DNA from: Burkholderia sp. SRS-46
GTDB taxonomy: Bacteria; Pseudomonadota; Gammaproteobacteria; Burkholderiales; Burkholderiaceae
NCBI RefSeq assembly: GCF_004343775.1
Contig: NZ_PTXL01000007.1
Span: forward strand, 434,001-498,000
Reading direction: 5' to 3'
DNA length: 64,000 nucleotides
How positions within the stretch are numbered: position 1 is the first letter of the stretch; the number at the start of each line of letters is the position of its first letter. Positions 25,230 through 34,935 of the stretch are shown here, piece by piece. Position numbers and translations under genes: made by a program. The notes beneath the pieces are model-generated. The model ran no database searches and was not told where the DNA came from. It saw nothing but the letters and a program-made list of their open reading frames with translations.

Positions 25230-26573
25230 TTACAGCACGTAGCGCGACAGATCCTCGTCCTGCGACACCTCGCCGAGCGCACGGTCGACATACTTCGCAT
25301 CGATCGTCACGCGCTCGCCGGCGTGGTTGCCGGCCGCGAACGACACTTCCTCGAGCAGCTTCTCGATCACCGTGTACAGGCGGCGCGCGCCGATGTTCTC
25401 GGTCTTCTCGTTGACCGAGTACGCGATCTCCGCGAGGCGGCGGATGCCGTCTTCGGCGAAGTCGAGCTGCACGTCCTCGGTCGCGAGCAGCGCCTGATAC
25501 TGCTTGACCAGGCTCGCGTCGGTCGCAACCAGGATCGCCTCGAAATCCTTCACCGACAGCGAGTCCAGCTCGACGCGGATCGGGAAGCGCCCCTGCAGTT
25601 CCGGAATCAGGTCGCTCGGCTTCGCGAGGTGGAACGCGCCGCTCGCGATGAACAGGATGTGATCGGTCTTCACCATCCCGTACTTCGTGTTGATCGTCGT
25701 GCCTTCGACGAGCGGCAGCAGGTCGCGCTGCACGCCCTGGCGCGACACTTCGCCGCCGCTGCCTTCGTTGTTGCGCGACGTGATCTTGTCGATCTCGTCG
25801 AGGAACACGATGCCGTTCTGCTCGACGTTCTGCACGGCCTTCGTCTTCACTTCCTCTTCGTTCAGCATCTTCGCCGCTTCCTCGTCGGTCAGCAGCTTCA
25901 GCGCTTCGTTGATCTTCACCTTGCGGCGCTGCTTCTTGCCGCCGCCGAGGTTCGAGAACATCGAGCGGATCTGCTCGGTCATCTCTTCCATCCCGGGCGG
26001 CGCCATGATGTCCATGCCGACCGTCGGCTGCTCGAGGTCGAGCTCGATTTCCTTGTCGTCGAGCTGGCCTTCGCGCAGGCGCTTGCGGAACGTCTGGCGG
26101 GTTGCGTTGTTGTCGTCGTTCGCGTGCTCGGCGTTCCCGCCGAAACCGACCGCGCGCGGCTGCGGCAGCAGGATGTCGAGGATGCGGTCCTCGGCCTGGT
26201 CGGTCGCCTTGCTGCGCACCTTGCGCATCTCGGCTTCGCGCGTCTGCTTGACCGAGATCTCGATCAGGTCGCGCACGATGCTGTCGACGTCGCGGCCGAC
26301 GTAGCCGACTTCGGTGAACTTGGTCGCTTCGATCTTGATGAACGGCGCGTCGGCGAGCTTTGCGAGGCGGCGCGCGATTTCGGTCTTGCCGACGCCCGTC
26401 GGTCCGATCATCAGGATGTTCTTCGGCGTGATTTCCTGGCGCAGCGGGTCGGCGACCTGCTGGCGGCGCCAGCGGTTGCGCAGCGCGACGGCCACTGCCT
26501 TCTTGGCCTTGTCCTGGCCGATGATGTGCTTGTCGAGTTCCGAGACGATCTCGGCAGGGGTCATGGTGCTCAT
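25230..26573 (-). CDS. hslU: ATP-dependent protease ATPase subunit HslU
   Basis: This AAA+ unfoldase caps the HslV peptidase. Walker A is GPTGVGKTE, Walker B is GIVFLDEIDK, and the intermediate domain of about 130 residues lies between them. The C-terminus ends SRYVL, the tail that docks into HslV. The length is 447 residues. The ATG at 26573 (MSTMTPAEIV) is used, with an in-frame ATG three codons later as alternative. It is 10 bp downstream of hslV. Confidence 0.97.
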   Translation of the reverse strand: MSTMTPAEIVSELDKHIIGQDKAKKAVAVALRNRWRRQQVADPLRQEITPKNILMIGPTGVGKTEIARRLAKLADAPFIKIEATKFTEVGYVGRDVDSIVRDLIEISVKQTREAEMRKVRSKATDQAEDRILDILLPQPRAVGFGGNAEHANDDNNATRQTFRKRLREGQLDDKEIELDLEQPTVGMDIMAPPGMEEMTEQIRSMFSNLGGGKKQRRKVKINEALKLLTDEEAAKMLNEEEVKTKAVQNVEQNGIVFLDEIDKITSRNNEGSGGEVSRQGVQRDLLPLVEGTTINTKYGMVKTDHILFIASGAFHLAKPSDLIPELQGRFPIRVELDSLSVKDFEAILVATDASLVKQYQALLATEDVQLDFAEDGIRRLAEIAYSVNEKTENIGARRLYTVIEKLLEEVSFAAGNHAGERVTIDAKYVDRALGEVSQDEDLSRYVL

Positions 26574-26583
26574 GTTTCGGTCC

Positions 26584-27120
26584 TTACTCGATCGTCTCGA
26601 TGACGCGGTTGTGGTTCGTGTAGATGCACATGTCGCCGGCGATCTCGAGCGATTTCTCCACGATCTCGCGCGGCGACAGCGCGGTGTTCTCCGCGAGCGC
26701 GCGGGCCGCGGCCTGCGCGTATGCGCCACCCGAGCCGATCGCGCAGATGCCGCCTTCCGGGTCGAGCACGTCGCCGTTGCCGGTGATCACGAGCGTGGTC
26801 GTCGCGTCGGCCGTGATCAGCATCGCTTCGAGGCGGCGCAGCATCCGGTCGGTGCGCCAGTCCTTCGCGAGCTCGACGGCCGCGCGGGTCAGGTTGCCCT
26901 GGTGCTTCTCGAGCTTCGCCTCGAAGCGGTCGAGCAGCGAGAACGCATCGGCGGTGCCGCCCGCGAAGCCGACCAGAACCTGGTTGTTGTAGATCCGCCG
27001 CACTTTCCGCGCGCCACCCTTCATGACGATGTTGCCGAGCGTCACTTGGCCGTCGCCGCCGAGCGCGACCTTGTCGCCGCGCCGGACCGAAACGATGGTC
27101 GTGCCGTGAAATTGCTCCAT
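26584..27120 (-). CDS. hslV: ATP-dependent protease subunit HslV
   Basis: This is the threonine peptidase of the HslVU complex. The proteasome-beta-like fold starts at TTIVSVRRGDKVALGGDGQVT; the expected N-terminal nucleophile is Thr7, after a six-residue leader MEQFHG removed on maturation. The length is 178 residues. It is the first gene of hslVU and lies about 97 bp downstream of a sigma-32-like promoter. Confidence 0.97.
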   Translation of the reverse strand: MEQFHGTTIVSVRRGDKVALGGDGQVTLGNIVMKGGARKVRRIYNNQVLVGFAGGTADAFSLLDRFEAKLEKHQGNLTRAAVELAKDWRTDRMLRRLEAMLITADATTTLVITGNGDVLDPEGGICAIGSGGAYAQAAARALAENTALSPREIVEKSLEIAGDMCIYTNHNRVIETIE

Positions 27121-27216
27121 CTGCGTTCCTTAGAAAAACGGGGAAGAGGCGGCGGCGCGCTGCGCCGCCGCGTGAATCGCGGTGCGCCGGGGAGCGGCCC
27201 GGCGCGCATTCGTTTC

Positions 27217-27244
27217 ATTTTAGGGCGCGCGCCGGGATATCAAG
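27217..27244 (-). promoter_or_regulatory. Sigma-32 (heat-shock) type promoter of hslVU
   Basis: On minus, CTTGAT (27244-27239), preceded by CCCCCT, stands 13 bp before CCCTAAAAT (27225-27217). The heat-shock consensus is CTTGAA, 13-15 bp, CCCCATNT. The position upstream of a known heat-shock operon supports the call. Confidence 0.6.
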
Positions 27245-27274
27245 AGGGGGCCGGGAGGCCGGCCGGAAAAACAA

Positions 27275-27300
27275 AAAGCGCGCGGGAGGCCGCGCGCTTT
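27275..27300 (-). terminator. Rho-independent terminator of dksA
   Basis: On minus, AAAGCGCGCGG and CCGCGCGCTTT form an 11-bp stem with a short loop, followed by TTTTTGTTTTT. It lies 35 bp after the dksA stop and just upstream of the hslV promoter. Confidence 0.88.
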
Positions 27301-27335
27301 CGTGAAGCAGCGTGTCTGGGCGGAACGCCGGCTGC

Positions 27336-27752
27336 TCAGTCGCCGAACAGCTTCTGGCGCAGCTCGCGGCGCTCTTGCGCTTCGAGCGACAGCGTCGCGG
27401 TCGGGCGCGCGAGCAGGCGCGGCACGCCGATCGGCTCGCCGGTCTCCTCGCACCAGCCGTAGTCGCCGGACTCGATGCGGGCGAGCGATTGCTGAACCTT
27501 CTTGAGGAGCTTGCGTTCGCGGTCGCGCGTGCGCAGTTCGAGCGCGTGCTCTTCCTCGATCGTCGCGCGATCGGCAGGATCGGGAACGATCACCGTCTCG
27601 CGCAGGTTCTCGGTCGTCTGGCCCGCATTGTGGAGAATTTCCGCCTGCAATTGTTCGAGCCGAGCTTTGAAGAAGGCGAGCTGATCCTCATTCATGTAAT
27701 CCTTGTCGCTCATCTTCAGGATTTCGGCTTCGGTCAAGAGTTTCTTCGTCAT
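27336..27752 (-). CDS. dksA: RNA polymerase-binding transcription factor DksA (one-cysteine form)
   Basis: DksA enters the RNA polymerase secondary channel and, with ppGpp, mediates the stringent response. The 138-residue protein has the coiled-coil tip motif DPADRA and the C-terminal globular domain. The four zinc positions read Cys101, Thr104, Ser122 and Ala125 at the spacing of the E. coli cysteines (3, 18, 3). It should therefore not bind structural zinc, as in other cysteine-poor DksA forms. It is a single gene with its own terminator and a long upstream leader. Confidence 0.95.
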   Translation of the reverse strand: MTKKLLTEAEILKMSDKDYMNEDQLAFFKARLEQLQAEILHNAGQTTENLRETVIVPDPADRATIEEEHALELRTRDRERKLLKKVQQSLARIESGDYGWCEETGEPIGVPRLLARPTATLSLEAQERRELRQKLFGD

Positions 27753-28244
27753 CTGCTTGCTTCTTCAATGTGCGGCAAATCACGTGATATTGCCTGCACT
27801 TTGGGATTACCCGCAACCGCGCTTGCAATCCTTTGCGTTTTGCCGCTGCGGGGCCGAAAGCCTCTGGAAAACCGGTTCTCAAATACCAGGATAGGCCTGG
27901 CGTCGATGTGCGCGCGGCGAACCGGGATGCTGCGCGGCAGATCGTATCGGTCGCGGCCGGGAGGCGAACACGCGATCCGGCATGTTGCGATTCCCGGTAG
28001 TTCGTTCTGCAAGAACCGGGCCTGTTATTGCCGACCATCCAGCGGGCACGTATTGTAACTGAATCGCAAGTCTGCGCCGTATCGGGTCGATCCCCGTCGG
28101 CTGCGCCAATATCTTGAAAATATAACGCGCAAATCGCGAAAAAGCGATGACGCCAAAACCCTCGCCGATGGCGGCATTTTGCCACCACCGGCTCCGCCGC
28201 GTCGGCGGCGGCGCAACGCGCCGCGCGGGGCGCGCCGTCCGCCG
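27753..28244. promoter_or_regulatory. 492-bp gap upstream of dksA
   Basis: No frame here looks like a protein. On minus, TACAAT at 28058-28053 is a fair -10 candidate, which would give dksA a leader of about 290 nt. The segment 28080-28145 is AT-rich and could hold a further promoter. No clear terminator for the upstream COG0523 gene was found. Confidence 0.35.
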
Positions 28245-29324
<1,080 letters not shown>

Positions 29325-29480
29325 GTCGGTCGCCTGTGGTTCGTGAATCGGGGTCAAAACCAGGATGTGCGTTGCGCCCGGCGAGCCGGGCACACAACCA
29401 TCCATTGAAACATATCTGTCAAGCCCCCGCCCTTCGTCCGAACGACCGGCGGAAGCGGCTGCCCGCCAACATGCGGGCGA

Positions 29481-30689
29481 TCAGACGATTTGCAACAGCA
29501 GCCCCTTCAGATATTCGCCTTCCGGGAAGGCGGACAGCAGCGGGTGGTCGACGCCCGCGCCGAGCCGCTTCAGGATCCGCGCATCGACCTTCGCGTCGGC
29601 GGCCGCGCCCGCGACGATCTTCTGGAACAGGTCCATGTCGATCGCGCCCGAGCACGAGTAGGTGAACAGCAGGCCGCCCGGGCGCAGCAGCTTGAAGCCG
29701 CTCAGGTTGATGTCCTTGTACGCGCGGGCCGCGCGGTCGACGCTGTCGCGCGTCGGCGCGAACTTCGGCGGGTCGAGCACGATCAGGTCGAAGCGCTCGC
29801 CTTCGTCGACGAGGCGGCGCAGCGTCTTGAACGCGTCGGCATCGAGCCAGGTCGCGCGTTGCGCGTCGAAGCCGTTCGCGGTGACGTTCTGCTGCGCGAG
29901 CGCGAGCGCATCGCCCGACGAATCGATCGACACGACGCGTTTCGCGCCGCCCTTCAGCGCCGCGAGCGAAAAGCCGCCGGTGTAGCAGAAGCAGTTCAGC
30001 ACGTCGCGCTCGCGCGCGTATTGCGCGACGAGCGCGCGGTTCTCGCGCTGGTCGATGTAGAAGCCGGTCTTGTGGCCGTTCGGCACGTCGACGTGGTAGC
30101 GCACACCGTTCTCGTTCGCGATCAGCGTCGCGGGCGGCGGGTCGCCGGCGAGCACGCCGGTCGTCTGCTCGAGGCCTTCCTTCTCGCGGATCGACACGTC
30201 CGAGCGCTCGTACACGTTCGGGCAGCCGGTCGCGCCGACGAGCGCGGCGACGATCGCGTCCTTCCAGGCTTCGACGCCGGCGGCCATGAACTGGCAGACG
30301 AGCTGGCCGCGCGGCGACGCGTCGCCCGAGTCTTCGACGTAGTGATCGACGATCAGGCCCGGCAAGCCGTCGGCCTCGCCGAACACGAGCCGCACCGCGC
30401 CGGTGCCGTCGATCATCGTGTTGCGGTGCGCGACCGCACGCTGCACGCGGCGCTTGAAGAACGCGTGGTCGATCGGTTCGTTCTCGTCGAAGCTCCACAC
30501 GCGCACGCGGATCTGCGAGTGCGGGCTGTACGCGCCGCGCGCGAGGAAACGGCCGTCGTGCGCGCGCACGATGACGGTCGCGCCGGGCGCGGGCTTGCCG
30601 TCGACGCGGTCGATCGCATTGGCGTAGATCCATGGATGACGGCGCAGCAGCGATTTGTCCTTGGATGGCTTGAGAGTGACGGTTTGCAT
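29481..30689 (-). CDS. rlmI: 23S rRNA (cytosine-C5) methyltransferase RlmI-like
   Basis: This SAM-dependent methyltransferase has an N-terminal PUA domain (about residues 1-75, with RRHPWIYANAI), a middle domain, and a Rossmann methyltransferase domain. Motif I region LNCFCYTGGFSLAAL and the catalytic-type motif VLDPPKFAP with later TYSCSG are present. The last two are the RlmI signature. The length is 402 residues. It is the first gene of a minus-strand run and lies 79 bp after xerC. Confidence 0.9.
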   Translation of the reverse strand: MQTVTLKPSKDKSLLRRHPWIYANAIDRVDGKPAPGATVIVRAHDGRFLARGAYSPHSQIRVRVWSFDENEPIDHAFFKRRVQRAVAHRNTMIDGTGAVRLVFGEADGLPGLIVDHYVEDSGDASPRGQLVCQFMAAGVEAWKDAIVAALVGATGCPNVYERSDVSIREKEGLEQTTGVLAGDPPPATLIANENGVRYHVDVPNGHKTGFYIDQRENRALVAQYARERDVLNCFCYTGGFSLAALKGGAKRVVSIDSSGDALALAQQNVTANGFDAQRATWLDADAFKTLRRLVDEGERFDLIVLDPPKFAPTRDSVDRAARAYKDINLSGFKLLRPGGLLFTYSCSGAIDMDLFQKIVAGAAADAKVDARILKRLGAGVDHPLLSAFPEGEYLKGLLLQIV

Positions 30690-30768
30690 GGCTGGATCGA
30701 ATGGAGCCGCGCGCGACGGGCGTTGACGTCGAGCGTCGCGCGCGGCGGGGAAAAACGGGATGCGCGTG

Positions 30769-31689
30769 TCAGTCGTGCTTCTTCGCGCGCGGATGCGCGC
30801 TGTCGTAAATCTTCGCGAGATGCTGGAAGTCCAGCGACGTATACACCTGCGTCGCGGCGACGCTCGCGTGGCCGAGCAGCTCCTGCACCGCGCGCAGGTC
30901 GCCGCTCGACTGCAGCACGTGCGTCGCGAACGAGTGGCGCAGCACGTGCGGATGGACGTGCGCCGGGATGCCGGCGGCGAGCGCCGCGCGCTTCACGCGC
31001 TCGCGCACCACGCCCGGCGACATCCGGTTGCCGCGCACGGACAGGAACAGCGGATGCGGGTCGTGCTTCACGAGTTCGCCGCGCACCGCGAGCCACGCGT
31101 TCAGCGCGTCGATCGCCTTGCGGCCGACCGGCACCTTGCGTTCCTTGTTGCCCTTGCCGCGCACGGTGACCTCGGCTTCGGCGAGATCGAGCCAGCCTTC
31201 GGAGCGATAGCCGTCCGCCTGCGTGTACGCGACGTCGAGCCCGATCAGCTCGGCGAGGCGCAGGCCCGACGAGTAGAACAGCTCGAGGATCGCGAGGTCG
31301 CGCAGGCCTTCGGTCGTGGCGGGCAGCGGCGCGTTCATCAGCGCCGACGCGTCGTCGACCGACAGCGCCTTCGGCAGCAGCTTCGGGCGCTTCGGCGCGC
31401 GCACCGTGGCGACCGGGTTCGCGGGCATCTCGATGCGCTGCGCGAGCCAGCGGTAGAACGCGCGCCACGCGGACAGCCGGTGCGAGATCGAGCGCGCCGA
31501 CAGCCCGCCCGCATGCGCGCGCGCGACGGCGCCGCGCATGTCGACGGCGCTCAGCGATTCGAGCGGCCGGCCGGCGGCGAGCTTCTTCAATTCGTCGAGC
31601 TCGTGCGTGTACGCGCGCAGCGTGTGGTCCGACAGCTGCCTGACGTGCTTCAGGTTCGACAGGTAGGCGGCGATCGGATCGTCGGACAT
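30769..31689 (-). CDS. xerC: Tyrosine recombinase XerC
   Basis: XerC with XerD resolves chromosome dimers at dif. The N-terminal SAM-like core-binding domain (about 1-95) precedes the catalytic domain. The catalytic Arg is in SSGLRLAELIGLD, Lys in GKGNKERKVP, HxxR in HVLRHSFATH, the His in LLGHAS, and the tyrosine in TQVYTSLD. The length of 306 residues is normal. It sits in the DUF484-XerC context that is also seen in other proteobacteria, downstream of dapF. Confidence 0.96.
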   Translation of the reverse strand: MSDDPIAAYLSNLKHVRQLSDHTLRAYTHELDELKKLAAGRPLESLSAVDMRGAVARAHAGGLSARSISHRLSAWRAFYRWLAQRIEMPANPVATVRAPKRPKLLPKALSVDDASALMNAPLPATTEGLRDLAILELFYSSGLRLAELIGLDVAYTQADGYRSEGWLDLAEAEVTVRGKGNKERKVPVGRKAIDALNAWLAVRGELVKHDPHPLFLSVRGNRMSPGVVRERVKRAALAAGIPAHVHPHVLRHSFATHVLQSSGDLRAVQELLGHASVAATQVYTSLDFQHLAKIYDSAHPRAKKHD

Positions 31690-31706
31690 CGGGCGGCGGG
31701 CCTGGA

Positions 31707-32432
31707 TCAGTGCGGCAGCAGGCGCGTGAGCGCGGCGCTCGCGAGCGTCGCGATCTGCGCGAGGAAGTCGGTCGCCATGCCTTCGTGGAAGCGGCGCGGG
31801 TCCGGCGAGCCGAGCACCAGCAGGCCGAACGCGGGCGCATCGGCGCCAGCCTGCGGCGCGCGCAGCGCGAGCAGCGCGACCGAGGTGGCCGAGCCGTCGC
31901 CGACGGCGGCGGCGTCGCTGCCGTCCGTCGCGTTGGCGGCCGGCGCGGCGAGCACCGGCGTGAGCCACTGCGCGGCCTCGAAGCCCGTGTTCGCGCCGCA
32001 GTACGGCGTCGACAGGCCGTTCGTGAACAGGCGCACTTCCTCGCCGACCTGGCGGGCGAACTCGGCCTGCGAGTAGGTCTCGGCGACGTCCCACACGCGC
32101 AGCGCGGTCTGCGGCACGTCGAACACGTCGGCGAGGCCGTCGGCGATCACGCGCGGCAGCGCGTACGGATCGCGCTCGGCGATCACGCGCGCGGTCCAGC
32201 GGCCGAACTTCGCCGACAGGCTGTCGTTCTCGTGGCCGTAGCGCACCAGCTCCGCGAGGCGGCGCTCGAGATGCTTGTTCTTGTCGCGCAGCATCTCCAT
32301 CTGCCGCTCCTGCAGCGAGATCGCCGCCTTGCCGTGCGGGTTCGCGAGACGGATCGTGGCGAGCAGCTCGGCGTGCTGCGCGAAGAATTCGGGATTGGCG
32401 AGCAGGTAGTCGGCGACTTCGCGATCGTTCAT
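31707..32432 (-). CDS. DUF484 family protein
   Basis: The 241-residue protein begins with the family segment VADYLLANPEFFAQHAELLATIRLANPHGKAAISLQERQ and continues through a coiled region to a GAF-like domain. Its biochemical role is not established. The gene lies between dapF and xerC, 17 bp before xerC, in the same order as in gamma-proteobacteria, suggesting a conserved link to XerC or to dapF. Confidence 0.88.
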   Translation of the reverse strand: MNDREVADYLLANPEFFAQHAELLATIRLANPHGKAAISLQERQMEMLRDKNKHLERRLAELVRYGHENDSLSAKFGRWTARVIAERDPYALPRVIADGLADVFDVPQTALRVWDVAETYSQAEFARQVGEEVRLFTNGLSTPYCGANTGFEAAQWLTPVLAAPAANATDGSDAAAVGDGSATSVALLALRAPQAGADAPAFGLLVLGSPDPRRFHEGMATDFLAQIATLASAALTRLLPH

Positions 32433-32466
32433 GGGACGGGAGCGTTCAATCAGGACAATGAAAGGG

Positions 32467-33336
32467 TCAGGCAGCCAGGTCGATCTCGCCTTCGAACACG
32501 GTCGCGGCGGGGCCCGCCATCAGCAGCGGGGCGGCTTCGTCACGCGCGCCGTCCCAGCCGATCGTCAGCGTGCCGCCGTGGGTGTGCACGGTGACGGGCG
32601 TGTCGAGCAGGCCGCGCCGGATGCCGGCCGCCACCGCCGCGCAGGCGCCGGTGCCGCACGCGAGCGTCTCGCCCGCGCCGCGCTCGTACACGCGTAGCTT
32701 CACTTCGTGGCGTGACACGATCTGCATGAAACCGGCGTTGACCCGCTGCGGAAAGCGCGCGTGCCGTTCGATCAGCGGCCCTTCGGCGAGGACCGGATAC
32801 GCTTCGGCGTCGTCGACGACCTGCACTGCGTGCGGGTTGCCCATCGAGACCGTCGAGATCCAGCGCGTGGCGCCGTTCACGTCGAGCGGCCAGAGCGTGT
32901 CCTGGCTTTCTGGGCGGCCTTCGAGGCCGGATGCGTCGAACGGCACCTGCGCCGGCTCGAACACGGGCGCGCCCATGTCGACGACGACTTCGCCGTTGTC
33001 CTGCATCGTCAGCGTGATCAGGCCCTTCATGACTTCGACGCGCACGCTGCGCTTGTCGGTCAGGCGCTTGTCGAGCACGAACTTCACGAAGCAGCGCGCG
33101 CCGTTGCCGCAGTGTTCGACTTCGCCGCCGTCGCAATTGAAGATCCGGTACTTGAAGTCCGCGCCGTCGACGGTCGGTTTTTCGACCAGCAGCAACTGGT
33201 CGGCGCCGACGCCGAAGTGGCGGTTCGCGAGCGCGCGCACCTGCGTTTCGGTGAGCGGCGGCAGTTCGCTGGAGTAGCCGTCGAGCACGACGAAGTCGTT
33301 GCCGGCGCCGTGCATCTTGGTGAACGAGAGCTTCAC
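32467..33336 (-). CDS. dapF: Diaminopimelate epimerase
   Basis: This enzyme interconverts LL- and meso-diaminopimelate for lysine and peptidoglycan synthesis. The two catalytic cysteines lie in EHCGNGARCF and LACGTGACAA. The start MKLSFTKMHGAGNDFVVLD is the family N-terminus and uses GTG at 33336. The length is 289 residues. It is the first gene of the dapF-DUF484-xerC run. Confidence 0.97.
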   Translation of the reverse strand: MKLSFTKMHGAGNDFVVLDGYSSELPPLTETQVRALANRHFGVGADQLLLVEKPTVDGADFKYRIFNCDGGEVEHCGNGARCFVKFVLDKRLTDKRSVRVEVMKGLITLTMQDNGEVVVDMGAPVFEPAQVPFDASGLEGRPESQDTLWPLDVNGATRWISTVSMGNPHAVQVVDDAEAYPVLAEGPLIERHARFPQRVNAGFMQIVSRHEVKLRVYERGAGETLACGTGACAAVAAGIRRGLLDTPVTVHTHGGTLTIGWDGARDEAAPLLMAGPAATVFEGEIDLAA

Positions 33337-33505
33337 TGGTGTTCCGTTGCAAATGGGGGGCTCAGCGCGCGGCGGGCTGCTTCGTCGTGCTGATCTCAAC
33401 CGCGAATGATACATGCAGCCGCCATGGGCGTCCCGCGCGGTCGGGGAGGCGGGACGGTTCGCGCAGTGTGGACGGAGGGTGTCGTGATGGCCGAACGGCC
33501 GGCTT

Positions 33506-33721
33506 GTGGCGAAGGGGAGGCCGGTTTTTGGCTCGTTGGGCGCCGTGGCCAGTGGCGAATCATGCGCGCCGCTCGACATGAACGTGCCGGGCTGGCGGTT
33601 CCACCGGTTCGAGGGTTCGCTGGCCGCCCACTACGCTGTCCGCGCCAACGGCAACTGGCGATTGACGTTCAGGTTCGAAGGGGGCGACGCCGTTCTGGTC
33701 GATTTCCAGGATTACCACTGA
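33506..33721 (+). pseudogene. Truncated HigB/RelE-type toxin remnant
   Basis: The last 50 or so residues (LDMNVPGWRFHR, then GNWRLTFRFEG and VLVDFQDYH) match the C-terminal half of HigB toxins almost end to end. The N-terminal 40 or so residues of a HigB are missing, and the upstream frame has no likeness to one. The GNWR and C-terminal YH residues of the fold remain, but without the first helix and strand it should not work. The HigA remnant follows 13 bp later in the usual order. Confidence 0.7.
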
Positions 33722-33734
33722 GGTCGTCAAAGGC

Positions 33735-33917
33735 ATGACACGCATTTTCAACCCACCGCATCCGGGCGAAACCCTGCGGGAGGACGTGCTTCCGGCGCTC
33801 GGCGAGGAAAACGGCGGCCGCGCGGATCTCCGGCTCGCGCAGCAGGCCGCCTGCGACCGGTGGCGGGCGCGCGCGAAGGGCGTGCCGAAAGCGACGCGGG
33901 CGCAGGCCCGCACGTGA
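33735..33917 (+). pseudogene. HigA-type antitoxin remnant with the DNA-binding domain deleted
   Basis: The first 23 residues (MTRIFNPPHPGETLREDVLPALG) match the start of HigA/VapI antitoxins. The next residues (NGGRADLRLAQQAACDRWRARAKGVPK) match their C-terminal part. The roughly 40 residues of helix-turn-helix between them are missing, so the frame survives an internal deletion. The product, if made, could not bind DNA as an XRE protein. Confidence 0.65.
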
Positions 33918-33936
33918 CGGCGCCCGCGGCCCGCGC

Positions 33937-34821
33937 TCAGTAGAGGCCCGGCTCGCCGGGCGGGCGGGTCTTGAAGCGCTTGTGGACCCAGTAGTACTGC
34001 TCGGGCATCAGCGGAATCTGCTCTTCGAGGAATTCGTTCATCCGCCGAGCGTCGAGATCGTCGTCGCCGGTCGGATAGTGGTCCCACGGCTTGAAGACCT
34101 TCAGGCGGTAGCCCTTGTAGTTCGGCAGCACCTCGCCGATGAACGGCACGACCTGCGCGCGGCCGACCTGGGCGAAGCGGCCGACGGCCGTCAGCGTGCA
34201 GGCCGGTATGCCGAAGAACGGCACGAACGTCGAATTGCGCATCCCGTAGTCCATGTCGGCGCCGAGCATCACCGGCTTGCGGTCGCGCAGCCAGCGCAGC
34301 ACCACACGCGCGCTGTCGGCCCGGCTCGCCAGCTCCGCACCGAAGCGGCTGCGTCCGACCTTGGCCGCGGCCTCGATCTCGGGGTTCTTCATCGGCGTGT
34401 AGAGCGAGCCGCACATGCGGCCGAGTGCGAGATTGATCGCCATCGAGCCGGCCTCGATGCCGACGAAGTGGAAACCGAGCAGGAGGGTCGGCGGCATGTC
34501 GGGATCGGTGAGATCGATCTCGCTCTCGACCGTGAACAGCTTGCGATAGGTCTCCTCCGACGCGAACCATTGGTAGCTGCGCTCGACGTAGCTGCGGATC
34601 GCATGGCGGAAATGCTGGCCGGCGACTTCCTCGCGGCGCGCGTCGCTCCAATCCGGGAAGCAGAGTTTCAGATTGGTGTGTACGATGCGCTTTCGCCGGC
34701 TCGGAATCTGGTACAGCAGCCAGCCGAGGCCGTCGCCGAGCCGTGCGGTCAGGCCGTACGGCAGGCGCGCGAGCAGTTTCAGGAAGCCGATGGCGAGATG
34801 TGTGCCGAGGCGGCCTAGCAT
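33937..34821 (-). CDS. lpxL: LpxL/HtrB-type lipid A late acyltransferase
   Basis: This inner-membrane enzyme adds a secondary acyl chain to lipid A. The acyltransferase HX4E motif is HFVGIE in LLLGFHFVGIEAG; the later RNSTFVPFFG and YYWVHKRFKTRP segments are family hallmarks. The length is 294 residues and a hydrophobic N-terminal segment anchors it. Which position and chain it uses cannot be read. It is divergent from metK. The ATG at 34821 is chosen because the frame upstream enters the metK leader. Confidence 0.9.
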   Translation of the reverse strand: MLGRLGTHLAIGFLKLLARLPYGLTARLGDGLGWLLYQIPSRRKRIVHTNLKLCFPDWSDARREEVAGQHFRHAIRSYVERSYQWFASEETYRKLFTVESEIDLTDPDMPPTLLLGFHFVGIEAGSMAINLALGRMCGSLYTPMKNPEIEAAAKVGRSRFGAELASRADSARVVLRWLRDRKPVMLGADMDYGMRNSTFVPFFGIPACTLTAVGRFAQVGRAQVVPFIGEVLPNYKGYRLKVFKPWDHYPTGDDDLDARRMNEFLEEQIPLMPEQYYWVHKRFKTRPPGEPGLY

Positions 34822-34904
34822 GCGGAACCTCCATGACTCCGGCGGGCCGGCGCATTGCAAACGGGGTTGAATGACAGCGGAACAAGCAGCACGGGCAACG
34901 CTCT

Positions 34905-34931
34905 GTGACAATTCTGGAAAGCCGCTATAAT
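34905..34931 (+). promoter_or_regulatory. Promoter of metK
   Basis: A perfect -10 TATAAT (34926-34931) is preceded 15 bp upstream by GTGACA (34905-34910). The predicted start of transcription falls at about 34937, which is within a base or two of the 5-prime strand of the riboswitch P1 stem. Confidence 0.75.
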
Positions 34932-34935
34932 ACGG

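Noticed and set aside
33735..33917. An intact HigA antitoxin
   Set aside because: The start and end match HigA, but the whole helix-turn-helix segment is missing, so it is listed as a pseudogene.
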